Assembly: GCA_035650215.1 (NCBI GenBank)
Contig: DASRIC010000042.1
Coordinates: forward strand, 3,708-67,707
Direction of reading: 5' to 3'
Length of the DNA stretch: 64,000 bases
From: JACVRW01 sp035650215
Lineage (GTDB): Bacteria > Actinomycetota > Thermoleophilia > Solirubrobacterales > Thermoleophilaceae
Part shown: positions 43,515 through 51,888 of the stretch, piece after piece
Numbering within the stretch: position 1 is the stretch's first letter
Layout of the letters: each line of letters begins with the position of its first letter
Made by a program: the position numbers and the translations under genes
The notes under the pieces: model-generated
Told to the model about the DNA's origin: nothing
Seen by the model: the letters and a program-made list of their open reading frames with translations, nothing else
Databases searched by the model: none

Positions 43515-43955
43515 CTAGACCTGCGGCTGGGGCGGGCGGTCGAGGCGAGCCTCGTCCGGCACGTCCCCTTGGACGACGATCGCTCCGGTCAGCCCACGCC
43601 CCTCGTCGTTGCCGGTCGTGGAGCCGTACCAGTAGTACCCCGGTCCGTCGAGCTCGAGCGTTGCCGTGCCCTTCGAGTGGTTGACCAGCCAGAGGAACTG
43701 GGTGTCGCCATTGCTCGGTAGAACCGCGCAGTGTGTGTTCTTGTCGTCGTTGATGAGCGTGAGCTCGAGCACACCCCCGTGGGGTAGGACGAGGACACCG
43801 GGCTCGTACACCAGCTCGTCCTCCGGGATCCGCACCGTGGCACTCATCGTGCCGTCGGATCCCTCCTCCGCCTCTCCGACGCTCCCGCGCCCGAGTACTC
43901 GACCTAGCGTTGCGCCATTCTGCTTGCCCAGAAGCTCTTCGGCAGTCGCGGCCAC
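43515..43955 (-). CDS. Cupredoxin-fold protein paired with the quinoprotein
   Basis: A 146-residue protein. The GTG start at 43955 follows GGGAGGATGC. The first 50 residues are polar. The rest reads as a cupredoxin beta-sandwich (LELTLINDDKNTHCAVLPSN, then YYWYGSTTGNDEGRGLTGAI). At the positions where blue-copper proteins have Cys-His-Met, Tyr/Gly, Asn and Leu are seen, so it probably does not bind type-1 copper. No signal peptide. It precedes the quinoprotein by 35 bp and may be a structural partner or electron-transfer adaptor. Small PQQ-associated proteins occur beside quinoprotein genes in mycobacteria, which may be relatives. Confidence 0.7.
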   Translation of the reverse strand: MAATAEELLGKQNGATLGRVLGRGSVGEAEEGSDGTMSATVRIPEDELVYEPGVLVLPHGGVLELTLINDDKNTHCAVLPSNGDTQFLWLVNHSKGTATLELDGPGYYWYGSTTGNDEGRGLTGAIVVQGDVPDEARLDRPPQPQV

Positions 43956-43998
43956 GCATCCTCCCTCTTGGGTCGATTCTTTGGGGGGCCGGAAAATA

Positions 43999-45387
43999 CT
44001 ACTTTCTACGCCGCGCCGTCGACCGGCCCGCCGTGAGCCGCACACGTTTGCGGCGAGGCTCCTCGAAGGTCATATAGCCCCAGTCGAGAGGCGCCTCCTG
44101 GCGGTAGTTCTTGCCGAGGGCGCGAGCGATCGTGGCCTTCATCAGCTCCTTGCCGAGGTAGAAGGCGTGGGTGGGCTCGTCGACCCCGAGCTGGTCGAAG
44201 ATCTCGTTGAAGTCGGTGCCCATCACAAAGCGCTCGGCATTGAAGACGTAGATCCAGTCTCTGTCGGCGAAGATCCGGAAGTTCGGGTCGGTGACCTGCG
44301 CGTGCAGCTCGCGCAGCTCGGACTCCGCGTAGGGCCGTAGGTCCTCGTCCTTCACGGTCAGGAGCCGTCCGTCGACGTGTTTCGGCGGGGTGCCCTGCTC
44401 GTGCGCGAAGTGCATGAGCTGCGCCGCCAGCACCGCCTCCTGCACCGCGCCCCGGGCCCACTCGATCACCTCGGTGGTGAGCACGTTGCGGATCCCGAGC
44501 TCCTGGCAGAAGCCGATCAGCACCGCGGTCACGCCCGTGCTGTCGGCCTCGGTCAGCTCGGTGAGGTTGCCGATGCCCATCAGCATCTCCACCCCGGGAT
44601 AACGCCGGCGCACGTCGAGGTAGCGCCCGAGGCTGGCGGCGAAGCCGGTGCCGATCGGCTCGATGATCGGGTCCACGAGGTAGGGCTTGCCGAGGCCGTC
44701 GAGGTGGGCGATGGTCGCGTCGAGGCTGTCCAGGTCCTCGGGCGTGTCGGGGATCAGCACGGGCGTGGCGCGCAGGCGCTCGGCGAGGTCGCGGTTGGAC
44801 CCGTTGAGGCTGAGCACGTAGTCGACCCCCGCCTCGTCGGCCATCAGGATCTCCTCGGGGTCCAGCGTGTCGATGCTCAGTGCGAAGCCGCGCTCGCGCA
44901 GCTCGGCGATCACCCCGGGACCCTCGTCGAGCCAGCGCCGCCCGAGCGACAGGCCCAGGTCGATCACGTCGGCGCCGGAGTCGCGGTAGCGGCCGGCGAG
45001 CTCGATCACCCGGTCGCGGCTCAGCGTTGGCACATGGTTGATCTCCGCGAAAACGCGGATGTCGCGCGGGCCGTAGCTGGCGCGCGCCTCGGCCTGCCCA
45101 AACCAGCTCGGCAGGCGCTTGAGGTCGGCGGGCCCCTTCTCGATTGGGATCCCGAAGCGCTCCGCCAGCACGCCGGTGTCCCCCTCGCACAGGCCGGGGA
45201 TCATGATCTTCGTGACCGCGTCGGGGGGCTCGAGGAAGCGCGCGATCCAGTCGGTGGTCATCAGCGCGGCCACGGTGATCTTCATCACGGCGACCTCGTA
45301 GTCGAACGGCAGTTCGGTGCGGTCGAGCGTGTCGCGGAGCGCCGCCGCGGCGAGCTTGCCGGTAACGAACAGGAGCCGCTCGGCCAC
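43999..45387 (-). CDS. Dihydropteroate-synthase-like protein of the methanopterin pathway (DUF6513-type)
   Basis: A 462-residue protein with an N-terminal unknown domain (about 1-130) and a TIM-barrel DHPS-like domain (VIDLGLSLGRR, SIDTLDPEEI, YVLSLNGSN, YLVDPIIEPIG). Such proteins accompany H4MPT genes in archaea and methylotrophs and are thought to join the pterin to the ribofuranosyl-aminobenzene unit. GTG start. It is upstream of the cupredoxin gene by 43 bp. Confidence 0.8.
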   Translation of the reverse strand: MAERLLFVTGKLAAAALRDTLDRTELPFDYEVAVMKITVAALMTTDWIARFLEPPDAVTKIMIPGLCEGDTGVLAERFGIPIEKGPADLKRLPSWFGQAEARASYGPRDIRVFAEINHVPTLSRDRVIELAGRYRDSGADVIDLGLSLGRRWLDEGPGVIAELRERGFALSIDTLDPEEILMADEAGVDYVLSLNGSNRDLAERLRATPVLIPDTPEDLDSLDATIAHLDGLGKPYLVDPIIEPIGTGFAASLGRYLDVRRRYPGVEMLMGIGNLTELTEADSTGVTAVLIGFCQELGIRNVLTTEVIEWARGAVQEAVLAAQLMHFAHEQGTPPKHVDGRLLTVKDEDLRPYAESELRELHAQVTDPNFRIFADRDWIYVFNAERFVMGTDFNEIFDQLGVDEPTHAFYLGKELMKATIARALGKNYRQEAPLDWGYMTFEEPRRKRVRLTAGRSTARRRK

Positions 45388-45410
45388 GGGCTCGTCCGGC
45401 GGCGCCGGGG

Positions 45411-45776
45411 CTACTTGCTATGGACGAACTTGCCGGGCGTGCCCTCGAGCGGGCTGTCGGGGTCCGGGCGCCACAGCACGTGGTCCTCGATCTGGCGCGC
45501 CAGGGCAAAGTCCTTGTCCGTGATTCCGCCGCTCGAATGCGTCTGCAGCTTCACCCACACCTTGCCCCAGGTGACCGCCAGGTCGGGGTGGTGGTAGGCC
45601 GCCTCGGACAGATAGCCGATGGTGTTCACGAGCATGAGCGTCGTGGGCCAGCCGTCGGTGTTGTACTTGCGCCGTAGCCAGTCGCCGTCGAGGTACCACC
45701 CCTCGAGGCCGTGCTCCTGGATCTTGGCCTCGACCTCTTCGTCGCTGTACGGCTTGAGCTTTGCGGTCGTCTCCAT
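45411..45776 (-). CDS. Pterin-4a-carbinolamine dehydratase
   Basis: A 121-residue PCD/DCoH protein with the active-site histidines in AAYHHPDLAVTWGKVWVKL and in LQTHSSGGIT. ATG 45776 follows GAAGGAGG. In aerobic phenylalanine hydroxylation it recycles tetrahydrobiopterin. Inside this cluster it may act on pterin intermediates of H4MPT synthesis, as PCD-like genes are found in methylotroph C1 clusters. Confidence 0.85.
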   Translation of the reverse strand: METTAKLKPYSDEEVEAKIQEHGLEGWYLDGDWLRRKYNTDGWPTTLMLVNTIGYLSEAAYHHPDLAVTWGKVWVKLQTHSSGGITDKDFALARQIEDHVLWRPDPDSPLEGTPGKFVHSK

Positions 45777-45799
45777 TGCGATCGCCTCCTTCTGGATCA

Positions 45800-46579
45800 C
45801 TACATCACAACGCCACCGTTGATGTTCACGGCCTGACCGGTGACGAAGGCGGCATCCGGCGACGCGAGCCAGAGCGCCGCCGCGGCCACGTCCTCGGGCC
45901 GGCCCCAGCGGCGGAGCGGCGTGGACTCCGCGACCGAACGCTGGAAGTCGTCGTCGGCCTCGCGCGCGAACGCCGTCTCGATCCATCCGGGGCACAGCAC
46001 GTTCACGCGCACCCGGGGCGCCAGGCTGCGCGCCAGGCTCTTGCTGAAGGCGAGCACGCCGCCCTTCACCGCGCTGAACAGCTCCGGGTTCCGGCCGGCC
46101 ATGCCCTCGGTCACATGGTCCCAGCTCATGTTGAGGATCGTGCCGCCGTCCGGCTGCTCGGCCATCGCGGCGCCGGCGGCGTACGAGCAGGCCACCGTTC
46201 CCCTGAGGTCGACGGCGAGCAGGAGCTCGAGCTTGCGCTCCCAGTCCCAGTCCGCGGCCTCGCCCGTGAGCACGTCCGCGCCGGCGTTGTTCACCCACAC
46301 GTCGAGGGCGCCGAGCCGCTCCCGCGCGTGCGCCACCAACGCCTCGCAAGCCTCGCGGGAACGGAGGTCGGCCTGGGCTACGAGCGCGCCGCCGATCCGC
46401 CCGGCCACCGCAGCCGCCTTCGCCTCGCTGTCCCGGTGCGTGAGGAGGACCGTTGCGCCCGCCGCGCCGAACGCCTCGGCGATGGCGGCGCCGATGCCGC
46501 TGCTGGCGCCCGTGACCACGGCTCGCGTCCCGTCGAGCCGGCGCCCGCCCGGCTGCCCGATGTCCCCGGTCTGAGCCAA
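45800..46579 (-). CDS. SDR-family protein with Phe at the catalytic Tyr position
   Basis: A 259-residue short-chain dehydrogenase fold. TGASSGIG (23-30), NNAG (97-100), Ser152 in LNMSWDHV. The YxxxK motif reads F168-S-A-V-K172, so the catalytic Tyr is replaced. The fold and cofactor site look intact. It lies 23 bp upstream of the PCD gene and is divergent from the CitG-like gene. A pterin reductase (dihydromethanopterin reductase) is otherwise missing from the cluster, so an atypical reductase role is possible. Confidence 0.75.
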   Translation of the reverse strand: MAQTGDIGQPGGRRLDGTRAVVTGASSGIGAAIAEAFGAAGATVLLTHRDSEAKAAAVAGRIGGALVAQADLRSREACEALVAHARERLGALDVWVNNAGADVLTGEAADWDWERKLELLLAVDLRGTVACSYAAGAAMAEQPDGGTILNMSWDHVTEGMAGRNPELFSAVKGGVLAFSKSLARSLAPRVRVNVLCPGWIETAFAREADDDFQRSVAESTPLRRWGRPEDVAAAALWLASPDAAFVTGQAVNINGGVVM

Positions 46580-46596
46580 CCAGGGAAGCTATACGC

Positions 46597-47457
46597 ATGC
46601 CGAAGGCACGGGTCAAGCAGCTATCGCGCACCGAGGTCGCCCTCGCCGCGCAGCTGGCCTGCGTGCTCGAGGCCAGCGCCGAGAAGCCCGGCAACGTCAC
46701 ACCGAGCCACGACTTCGACGACACCTCCTACGAGGACATGCTGCGCAGCGGGATCGCGCTCGGCCACGAGCTCGGGCTTGCGGGCGAGCGTCCGGTCGGC
46801 GAAACGGTCCTGGCCGCCGTGCGCGCCTCACGCGGCGCCGCCGACGCCAACACCAACCTCGGCATCGCGCTGCTGCTGGCGCCGCTCGCGCGCGCGGCGC
46901 TCGTGGGCGGACCGCTCCGCGAGCGCCTCGGCGAGGTGCTTGGCGCGCTGACTGTCGCCGATGCCCGCGCCGCCTACGAGGCGATCCGGATGGCGGACGC
47001 CGGCGGGCTCGACGAGCCGGTCGAGCACGATGTGCGCGACGAGGCGCGCGTGAGCCTGCGTGAGGCGATGGCGGCGGCCGCGGAGCGCGACACGATCGCG
47101 AGCGAGTACGCGACCGGTTACGCGCTGACCTTCGAGCTCGGGCTGCCCACCCTCGCCGGCGCGCTCGGCGACGGGCTGCCCGCCCGCGAGGCCGCGTTGG
47201 AGCTGGCGCTGCGCCTCCTCGCCGAGGTGCCGGACACCCTGATCGCCCGCAAGCGCGGTTTGGAGGCCGCCGCGCGCGTGACGGAGGGCGCCAGGCGCGT
47301 GCTCGGCGCCGGCGGAGTGCGCAGTTCGCCCGGCAGGGCGGCGCTGGCCGAGTTCGACGCCGCGTTGCGCCGGGACGGCAACGCGCTCAACCCCGGGACC
47401 ACGGCCGACCTCGTGACCGCCGTGCTGTTCGTGGCGCTGCTGGAGGGCGTGCTCTGA
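46597..47457 (+). CDS. CitG-like (triphosphoribosyl-dephospho-CoA synthase family) protein
   Basis: A 286-residue helical protein. AAQLACVLEASAEKPGNVTP is the family's N-terminal motif (Glu-x-x-x-Lys-Pro-Gly-Asn). ANTNLGIALLLAPLA and LNPGTTADLVTA are also diagnostic. COG1767-type genes recur in bacterial and archaeal C1-transfer clusters, where a phosphoribosyl-transfer step in methanopterin or methanofuran synthesis is suspected. Ends four bases before the ATP-grasp gene frame. Role in this cluster is inferred from context. Confidence 0.82.
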   Translation: MPKARVKQLSRTEVALAAQLACVLEASAEKPGNVTPSHDFDDTSYEDMLRSGIALGHELGLAGERPVGETVLAAVRASRGAADANTNLGIALLLAPLARAALVGGPLRERLGEVLGALTVADARAAYEAIRMADAGGLDEPVEHDVRDEARVSLREAMAAAAERDTIASEYATGYALTFELGLPTLAGALGDGLPAREAALELALRLLAEVPDTLIARKRGLEAAARVTEGARRVLGAGGVRSSPGRAALAEFDAALRRDGNALNPGTTADLVTAVLFVALLEGVL

Positions 47458-47483
47458 GCCGCCCGGCCGAGCCGATCCTCGTC

Positions 47484-48620
47484 GTGTCCGTGAGCGCGCG
47501 GATGCTGGCCGAGCTGGGCGTGAGGGCGGGCCACGAGATCGTGGCGCTCGATCGCTTCGGCGATCTCGACCTGCAGCAGCTCTGCCCGAGCGTCTCCGTG
47601 CTGCGCGACCTCGGCGGCCAGGGAGGAATGGCGGCGCTGGTTGACGCGGCGGAGCGGATCGCGGCGCCCAGTGTGATCTACGGCGCGGGCCTGGAGAACC
47701 GGCCGGACCTCGTGGCCCGGCTTGCGTCGGGCAGGACACTGCTCGGGTGCGCGGGCGAGACGCTCGAGCGCGTGCGCGACCCTGCCGCGCTCGCCGGCTC
47801 GCTCCGCTCGGCCGGCCTCGCCTACCCGACGACGTTCGTGGCCGCCGACGCGCCGGGGCTGGCGGACCGCTCCCGGCGCTGGCTGCGCAAGCCGGTTCGC
47901 GGCGGCGGCGGACGCGGCGTTCGCGACTGGCGCGGCGGCGCGCTCGACGGCGAGCTGATCGTGCAGGAGCGGGTCGCGGGGCTCGCCTGCTCGGCCGCGG
48001 CGGTCGCCGACGGGCGCTCGGCCGTGCTGCTGGGCGTGAGCGAGCAGCTGATCGGGCGGCGCTCGCTGGGCGCTCGCGGGTACGCCTGGTGCGGCAACCT
48101 CGTGCCGGCGCGGCTCGGCGAGCCCGAGCAGGAGGGGCTCGCCCAGGCGGCGCGGGCGGTCTGCGCGCACCTGGCGTCGGCATTCGCGCTGCGCGGGCTG
48201 TTCGGCGTGGACCTCGTGTGGGACGGCGAGCGCGCCTGGGTGGTCGAGGTCAACCCCCGCCCCACGGCATCGCTCGAATCCATCGAGGCGGCATACGGGG
48301 TGAGCTCCTTCTCCGCGCACCTCGACGGCTGCGCCGGGCGCCTGCCCGCCATCGCCTCTGACCGCATGCCGAGCCGGGCGGCCGGCAAGGCGGTCCTGTT
48401 CGCCACTCGCGACCTGCGCGTCGGCGACACCCGCGCCTGGCCGGCGCGCGGCGTCCGCGACGTGCCGCACCCGGACGAGCCCATCGCCGCCGGCCATCCG
48501 GTCTGCACGCTCGTCTCGGTGCAGGAGTCCGCGGAGGCGGTGCTCGCCGACCTCGACGCGCGCGCTGCCGCGCTGCGCGCCGACCTCGGTGACCGCGCCG
48601 GGCTCCGGGTGCCCGGCTGA
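47484..48620 (+). CDS. ATP-grasp ligase of the C1 cluster
   Basis: A 378-residue (as annotated) ATP-grasp protein. SARMLAELGVRAGHEIVALDRFGDLD is the N-terminal region, LRKPVRGGGGRGVRDW a typical ATP loop, and WVVEVNPRPTASLE the metal-binding end. COG1821-type ATP-grasp genes accompany H4MPT genes in methylotrophs. The residues before GTG 47484 (EPILVV) look like the expected first strand, so translation may begin upstream, possibly at a CTG overlapping the CitG-like stop (47454). Substrate unknown. Confidence 0.75.
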   Translation: MSVSARMLAELGVRAGHEIVALDRFGDLDLQQLCPSVSVLRDLGGQGGMAALVDAAERIAAPSVIYGAGLENRPDLVARLASGRTLLGCAGETLERVRDPAALAGSLRSAGLAYPTTFVAADAPGLADRSRRWLRKPVRGGGGRGVRDWRGGALDGELIVQERVAGLACSAAAVADGRSAVLLGVSEQLIGRRSLGARGYAWCGNLVPARLGEPEQEGLAQAARAVCAHLASAFALRGLFGVDLVWDGERAWVVEVNPRPTASLESIEAAYGVSSFSAHLDGCAGRLPAIASDRMPSRAAGKAVLFATRDLRVGDTRAWPARGVRDVPHPDEPIAAGHPVCTLVSVQESAEAVLADLDARAAALRADLGDRAGLRVPG

Positions 48621-48644
48621 CGGGCCTATGCTCCGGCGCGAATC

Positions 48645-49595
48645 GTGACGCTCTCACTCAACGATCGCGCTCGGGCGCTCGCCGACGGCCTGGCGGCCGA
48701 CGCCGACGCGCTGCGCCTGACGGTCACCATGCTGCCGAACGGCTCGCGGGTGATCGACTGCGGCAGCGCCGTCTCGGGAGGCCTCGAGGCCGGGCGGCGC
48801 TTCGCGGAGATCTGCATGGCGGGCCTGGGCACGGTGTCGTTCGCGCCGCTCGTGATCGAGGGCCGCTGGCTTCCCGGGCTCACTGTGGTCACCGACCGCC
48901 CGGCGCTGGCGTGCCTCGCGTCGCAATACGCGGGCTGGCGCCTGGACCCCGAGGACTACTTCGCGATCGCCAGCGGGCCGGGCCGCGCGCTGATCCGGGC
49001 CGAGGACCTCTACGACGACCTCGAGGTCGACGAGCGCTCTCAGCACGCCGTGCTGTGCCTCGAGACCCGCGATGCTCCCCCGCAGGAGGTCGCCGACTAC
49101 GTAGCCGAGAAGGCGGGCGTGGCCGCTGCGGAATTGACCCTGCTGTTCGCTCCGACCGCGAGCCTTGCGGGCAGCGTGCAGGTGGCCGCGCGCGTGGTTG
49201 AGACCGCGCTCCACAAGCTGCACGAGCTCGAGTTCGACGTCGGACGGGTGGTGAGCGGTTTCGGGAGCTGCCCGCTGCCGCCCGTGGCGCGAAAAGACCC
49301 CGAGGCAATCGGTCGCACCAACGACGCCGTGCTGTACGGCGGCCAGGTGGAGCTCACCGTGGACGCGACCGACGAGGAGCTCGAGGCGGTGGCGCCGCGC
49401 CTCCCGTCCTCGGCCTCGGACGACTACGGCGAGCCGTTCGGCACCGTGCTGGAGGCGGCGAACTGGGACTTCTACGAGATCGATCCGCTGCTCTTCAGCC
49501 CGGCCGAGGTGCGCCTGGTGAGCGTGGCCAGCGGGCGCAGCTTTCACGCCGGGGGCGTGAACCTGGGCGTGCTCGAGCGGTCCTTCCGGGGATGA
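48645..49595 (+). CDS. mch: Methenyl-H4MPT cyclohydrolase
   Basis: A 316-residue Mch. GLEAGRRFAEICMAGLGTVSF, SASDDYGEPFGTVLEAANWDFYEIDPLLFSP and the C-terminal HAGGVNLGVLE are diagnostic. It converts methenyl-H4MPT to 5-formyl-H4MPT, the third step of formaldehyde oxidation. GTG start 24 bp after the ATP-grasp gene. ATGA overlap with the DUF447 gene. Confidence 0.93.
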   Translation: MTLSLNDRARALADGLAADADALRLTVTMLPNGSRVIDCGSAVSGGLEAGRRFAEICMAGLGTVSFAPLVIEGRWLPGLTVVTDRPALACLASQYAGWRLDPEDYFAIASGPGRALIRAEDLYDDLEVDERSQHAVLCLETRDAPPQEVADYVAEKAGVAAAELTLLFAPTASLAGSVQVAARVVETALHKLHELEFDVGRVVSGFGSCPLPPVARKDPEAIGRTNDAVLYGGQVELTVDATDEELEAVAPRLPSSASDDYGEPFGTVLEAANWDFYEIDPLLFSPAEVRLVSVASGRSFHAGGVNLGVLERSFRG

Positions 49596-50173
49596 GCGAC
49601 CGCCCCTCCGGCGCAGCGATCATCGAGACCGTGACCACCACGATCAACCCGGATGGGACGGTCAACTGCGCCGCGATGGGGGTGCAGTGGGGAGACGACG
49701 TGATCGTGATCAAGCCCTTCCCCTCCACCCGCACGCTGCGCAACCTGGAGGCCACGGGCGCGGCGGTGGTCAACCTCACCGACGACATCCTGCTGTTCAC
49801 GCAGGCCGCTCTGGGCGACCCGCAGCCGCCCACGCGCCCGGCCGCCACGGTCGACGGGGCGGTGCTGACGGACGCCTGTTCCTGGCGTGAGGTCACGGTC
49901 GAGGCGATCGACGCTCGCGGGCCCCGCGCCCGGGTGACCACGCGAGTCGTGGACCACGGGAGGGGTCGCGAGTTCCTCGGCTTCAACCGCGCCTGTCACG
50001 CGGTGCTCGAGGCATCGATCGTCGCCTCGCGGGCGCGCCTGCTGCCCGCCGAGGAGATCCGCCTGGAGCTCGCCCGCCTCCAGGTGCTCGTGGACAAGAC
50101 GGCGGGACCGCGGGAGCGGGAGGCGATGGAGCTCGTGCGGCGGCGCGTGCGCGCCGCGGTGGGCGGCGCATGA
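49592..50173 (+). CDS. DUF447-family (flavoprotein-like) C1-cluster protein
   Basis: A 193-residue protein with a flavin-reductase-like split-barrel (AAMGVQWGDDVIVIKPFPSTRT, then VNLTDDILLFTQAALGD). DUF447 proteins are found with archaeal-type C1 genes; activity unknown. Coupled to mch and mptG by ATGA overlaps. Confidence 0.82.
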   Translation: MSDRPSGAAIIETVTTTINPDGTVNCAAMGVQWGDDVIVIKPFPSTRTLRNLEATGAAVVNLTDDILLFTQAALGDPQPPTRPAATVDGAVLTDACSWREVTVEAIDARGPRARVTTRVVDHGRGREFLGFNRACHAVLEASIVASRARLLPAEEIRLELARLQVLVDKTAGPREREAMELVRRRVRAAVGGA

Positions 50174-51111
50174 CGTCCGTCCGAGTGGAGGCGCCCGCGC
50201 GCCTGCACATGGGCATGCTCGACGCCGCCGGCGGCGCCACGCGGCGCTTCGGCGGGCTGGGCGCCGCGCTCAGCCGTCCCGCGGCGATCGTCGAGGCGCG
50301 CCCGAGCGACGACGTGACCACCGAGGGCCCGGATGCCGAGCGGGCGCTGGCAGTCGCCCATCGCGCCCGGGAGGCCCTCGGCCTCTCCGGCGGCGTCCAT
50401 GTGCGCGTGACCGAGGCGATCCCGCCGCACGTGGGCCTTGGCTCCGGGACCAAGCTCGCGCTCGCCGTGACGGCCGCCGTGGCCGCGCTCGCCGGACGGG
50501 CCCCGGACCCGGTCACGATCGCTCGCGCCGCCGGGCGCGGCGCCCGCTCCGCGGTCGGCCTGTGGACGTTTGCGCTCGGCGGGCTCGTCGTGGAGGGCGG
50601 CAGGCTCCCCGGCGTGGAGCGCCCGGCGCCGTTGCTGGCTCGCCACGCGATGCCCGGCGAGTGGCGCTGCGTGCTCGTGATCCCCGAGGCCGAGCCAGGA
50701 CTCTCCGGCCACGCGGAGGAGGAGGCGTTCGGGGAGCTGCGCCCGGACACGGGGCGCGCCGCGCTGATCGCGCAGCTGGTGCTCACTTCGCTGCTGCCCG
50801 GGCTCGCGGAGGGCGACCTCGCCGAGTTCGGCGACGCGCTCACACAGGTGCAGCGGCTCGTCGGCGAGTCGTTCGCCTCGGTTCAGGGCGGCGTCTACCA
50901 CCCGCGTGCGGGCGACCTCGTGGCGGCGCTGCTCCGGCTCGGGGCGGCCGGCGCGGGCCAGAGCTCGTGGGGGCCGGCCGTCTACGGGATCGTCGGAGAC
51001 GCGCAGGCGGGGAGCGAGCTGGCTCGCGGGATAGAGGCCGAGCTGGGCGGCGCGGGGAGCGTCCACGTGGTGGGCTTCGACAACCGCGGCGCGCGGGTGG
51101 AGGCGAAATGA
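50170..51111 (+). CDS. mptG: Beta-ribofuranosylaminobenzene 5'-phosphate synthase
   Basis: A 313-residue GHMP-kinase-superfamily enzyme. PARLHMGMLDAAGG at the front, the VGLGSGTKLALAV loop, GRGARSAVGLWTF and GGVYHPRAG. It condenses PRPP with an aminobenzoate to start methanopterin synthesis. ATGA overlap with DUF447 and with mfnB. Confidence 0.9.
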   Translation: MTSVRVEAPARLHMGMLDAAGGATRRFGGLGAALSRPAAIVEARPSDDVTTEGPDAERALAVAHRAREALGLSGGVHVRVTEAIPPHVGLGSGTKLALAVTAAVAALAGRAPDPVTIARAAGRGARSAVGLWTFALGGLVVEGGRLPGVERPAPLLARHAMPGEWRCVLVIPEAEPGLSGHAEEEAFGELRPDTGRAALIAQLVLTSLLPGLAEGDLAEFGDALTQVQRLVGESFASVQGGVYHPRAGDLVAALLRLGAAGAGQSSWGPAVYGIVGDAQAGSELARGIEAELGGAGSVHVVGFDNRGARVEAK

Positions 51112-51812
51112 GGCTCCTCGTGAGCGTCGTCGACGCCGACGAGGCCCGCCTGGCGGTGGACGCCGGCGTGGACATCATCGACGTGAAGAACCCGGCCGAG
51201 GGCGCCCTGGGCGCGCCCGCCCCCGGCGTGCTCGCGCGCGTGCGCGAGGTCGTGCCGCTGGAGCGCCCGCTGAGCGCCGCGCTCGGCGACCTGCCAGGTC
51301 TCCCCGGCACGGCCGCGCTGGCCGCGCTGGGCGCGGCCCGCTCCGGCGCGGAGTACGTGAAGGTGGGGCTGTCGGGTACGCCCGGCACGGACGAGGCCGT
51401 GGCGGTGCTGCGCGCCATGCGCGACGCGGTCGACGGGAGCGCGACCGTGGTCGCCGCCGCCTACGCGGATGCCGAGCGCGTCGCCGGCGGGCCCCTGCCG
51501 CCTGGCGAGGTCGTGGAGGCGGCTCGCCGCGCGGGCGTCGGCGGCTGCCTGCTCGACACCGCGGTCAAGGACGGCCGCGGGCTGTTCGAATGGCTCACCG
51601 CGGAGGCGCTCCAGGCGCTGGTAGGCGAGGCCCACGCCGCCGGCGTCGTGATGGCACTCGCCGGGTCGCTGCGGCTCGAGGACCTGAGCCGGGTCCGGGC
51701 CACGGGCGCCGACATCGCCGGCGTTCGTACCGCCGCCTGCCGCGACGGCCGGCGCACGGCGCCCCTCGACGCGGGGCGAATCGCGCGCCTGCGCGCGGAG
51801 TGCGAGCGCTAG
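51108..51812 (+). CDS. mfnB: 4-HFC-P synthase (methanofuran pathway, MfnB)
   Basis: A 234-residue TIM-barrel enzyme. LLVSVVDADEARLAVDAGVD with Lys in DVKNPAEGALGA, then YVKVGLSG and CLLDTAVKDGRGL are diagnostic of (5-formylfuran-3-yl)methyl phosphate synthase, which forms the furan of methanofuran from glyceraldehyde-3-phosphate. It shows that a methanofuran analogue is made. Convergent with the MfnE-type kinase across a hairpin. Confidence 0.9.
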   Translation: MRLLVSVVDADEARLAVDAGVDIIDVKNPAEGALGAPAPGVLARVREVVPLERPLSAALGDLPGLPGTAALAALGAARSGAEYVKVGLSGTPGTDEAVAVLRAMRDAVDGSATVVAAAYADAERVAGGPLPPGEVVEAARRAGVGGCLLDTAVKDGRGLFEWLTAEALQALVGEAHAAGVVMALAGSLRLEDLSRVRATGADIAGVRTAACRDGRRTAPLDAGRIARLRAECER

Positions 51813-51831
51813 GGCGTCGCCCGCCGCGCAT

Positions 51832-51877
51832 CGAACGTCCCTGACTACCCCCTATAGCGACCAGTCCGGGACGTTCG
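51832..51877. terminator. Bidirectional terminator hairpin between convergent mfn genes
   Basis: Fifteen-base arms (51832-51846 and 51863-51877) pair with one mismatch around a 16-base loop; the outer ten pairs are perfect. It lies midway between the stops at 51812 and 51889 and should act on both strands. Confidence 0.75.
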
Positions 51878-51888
51878 CCGCAGGAGGG

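Noticed and set aside
43515..43955. Blue-copper electron acceptor of the quinoprotein
   Set aside because: The Cys, His and Met positions of the type-1 site are not conserved in the C-terminal loop.
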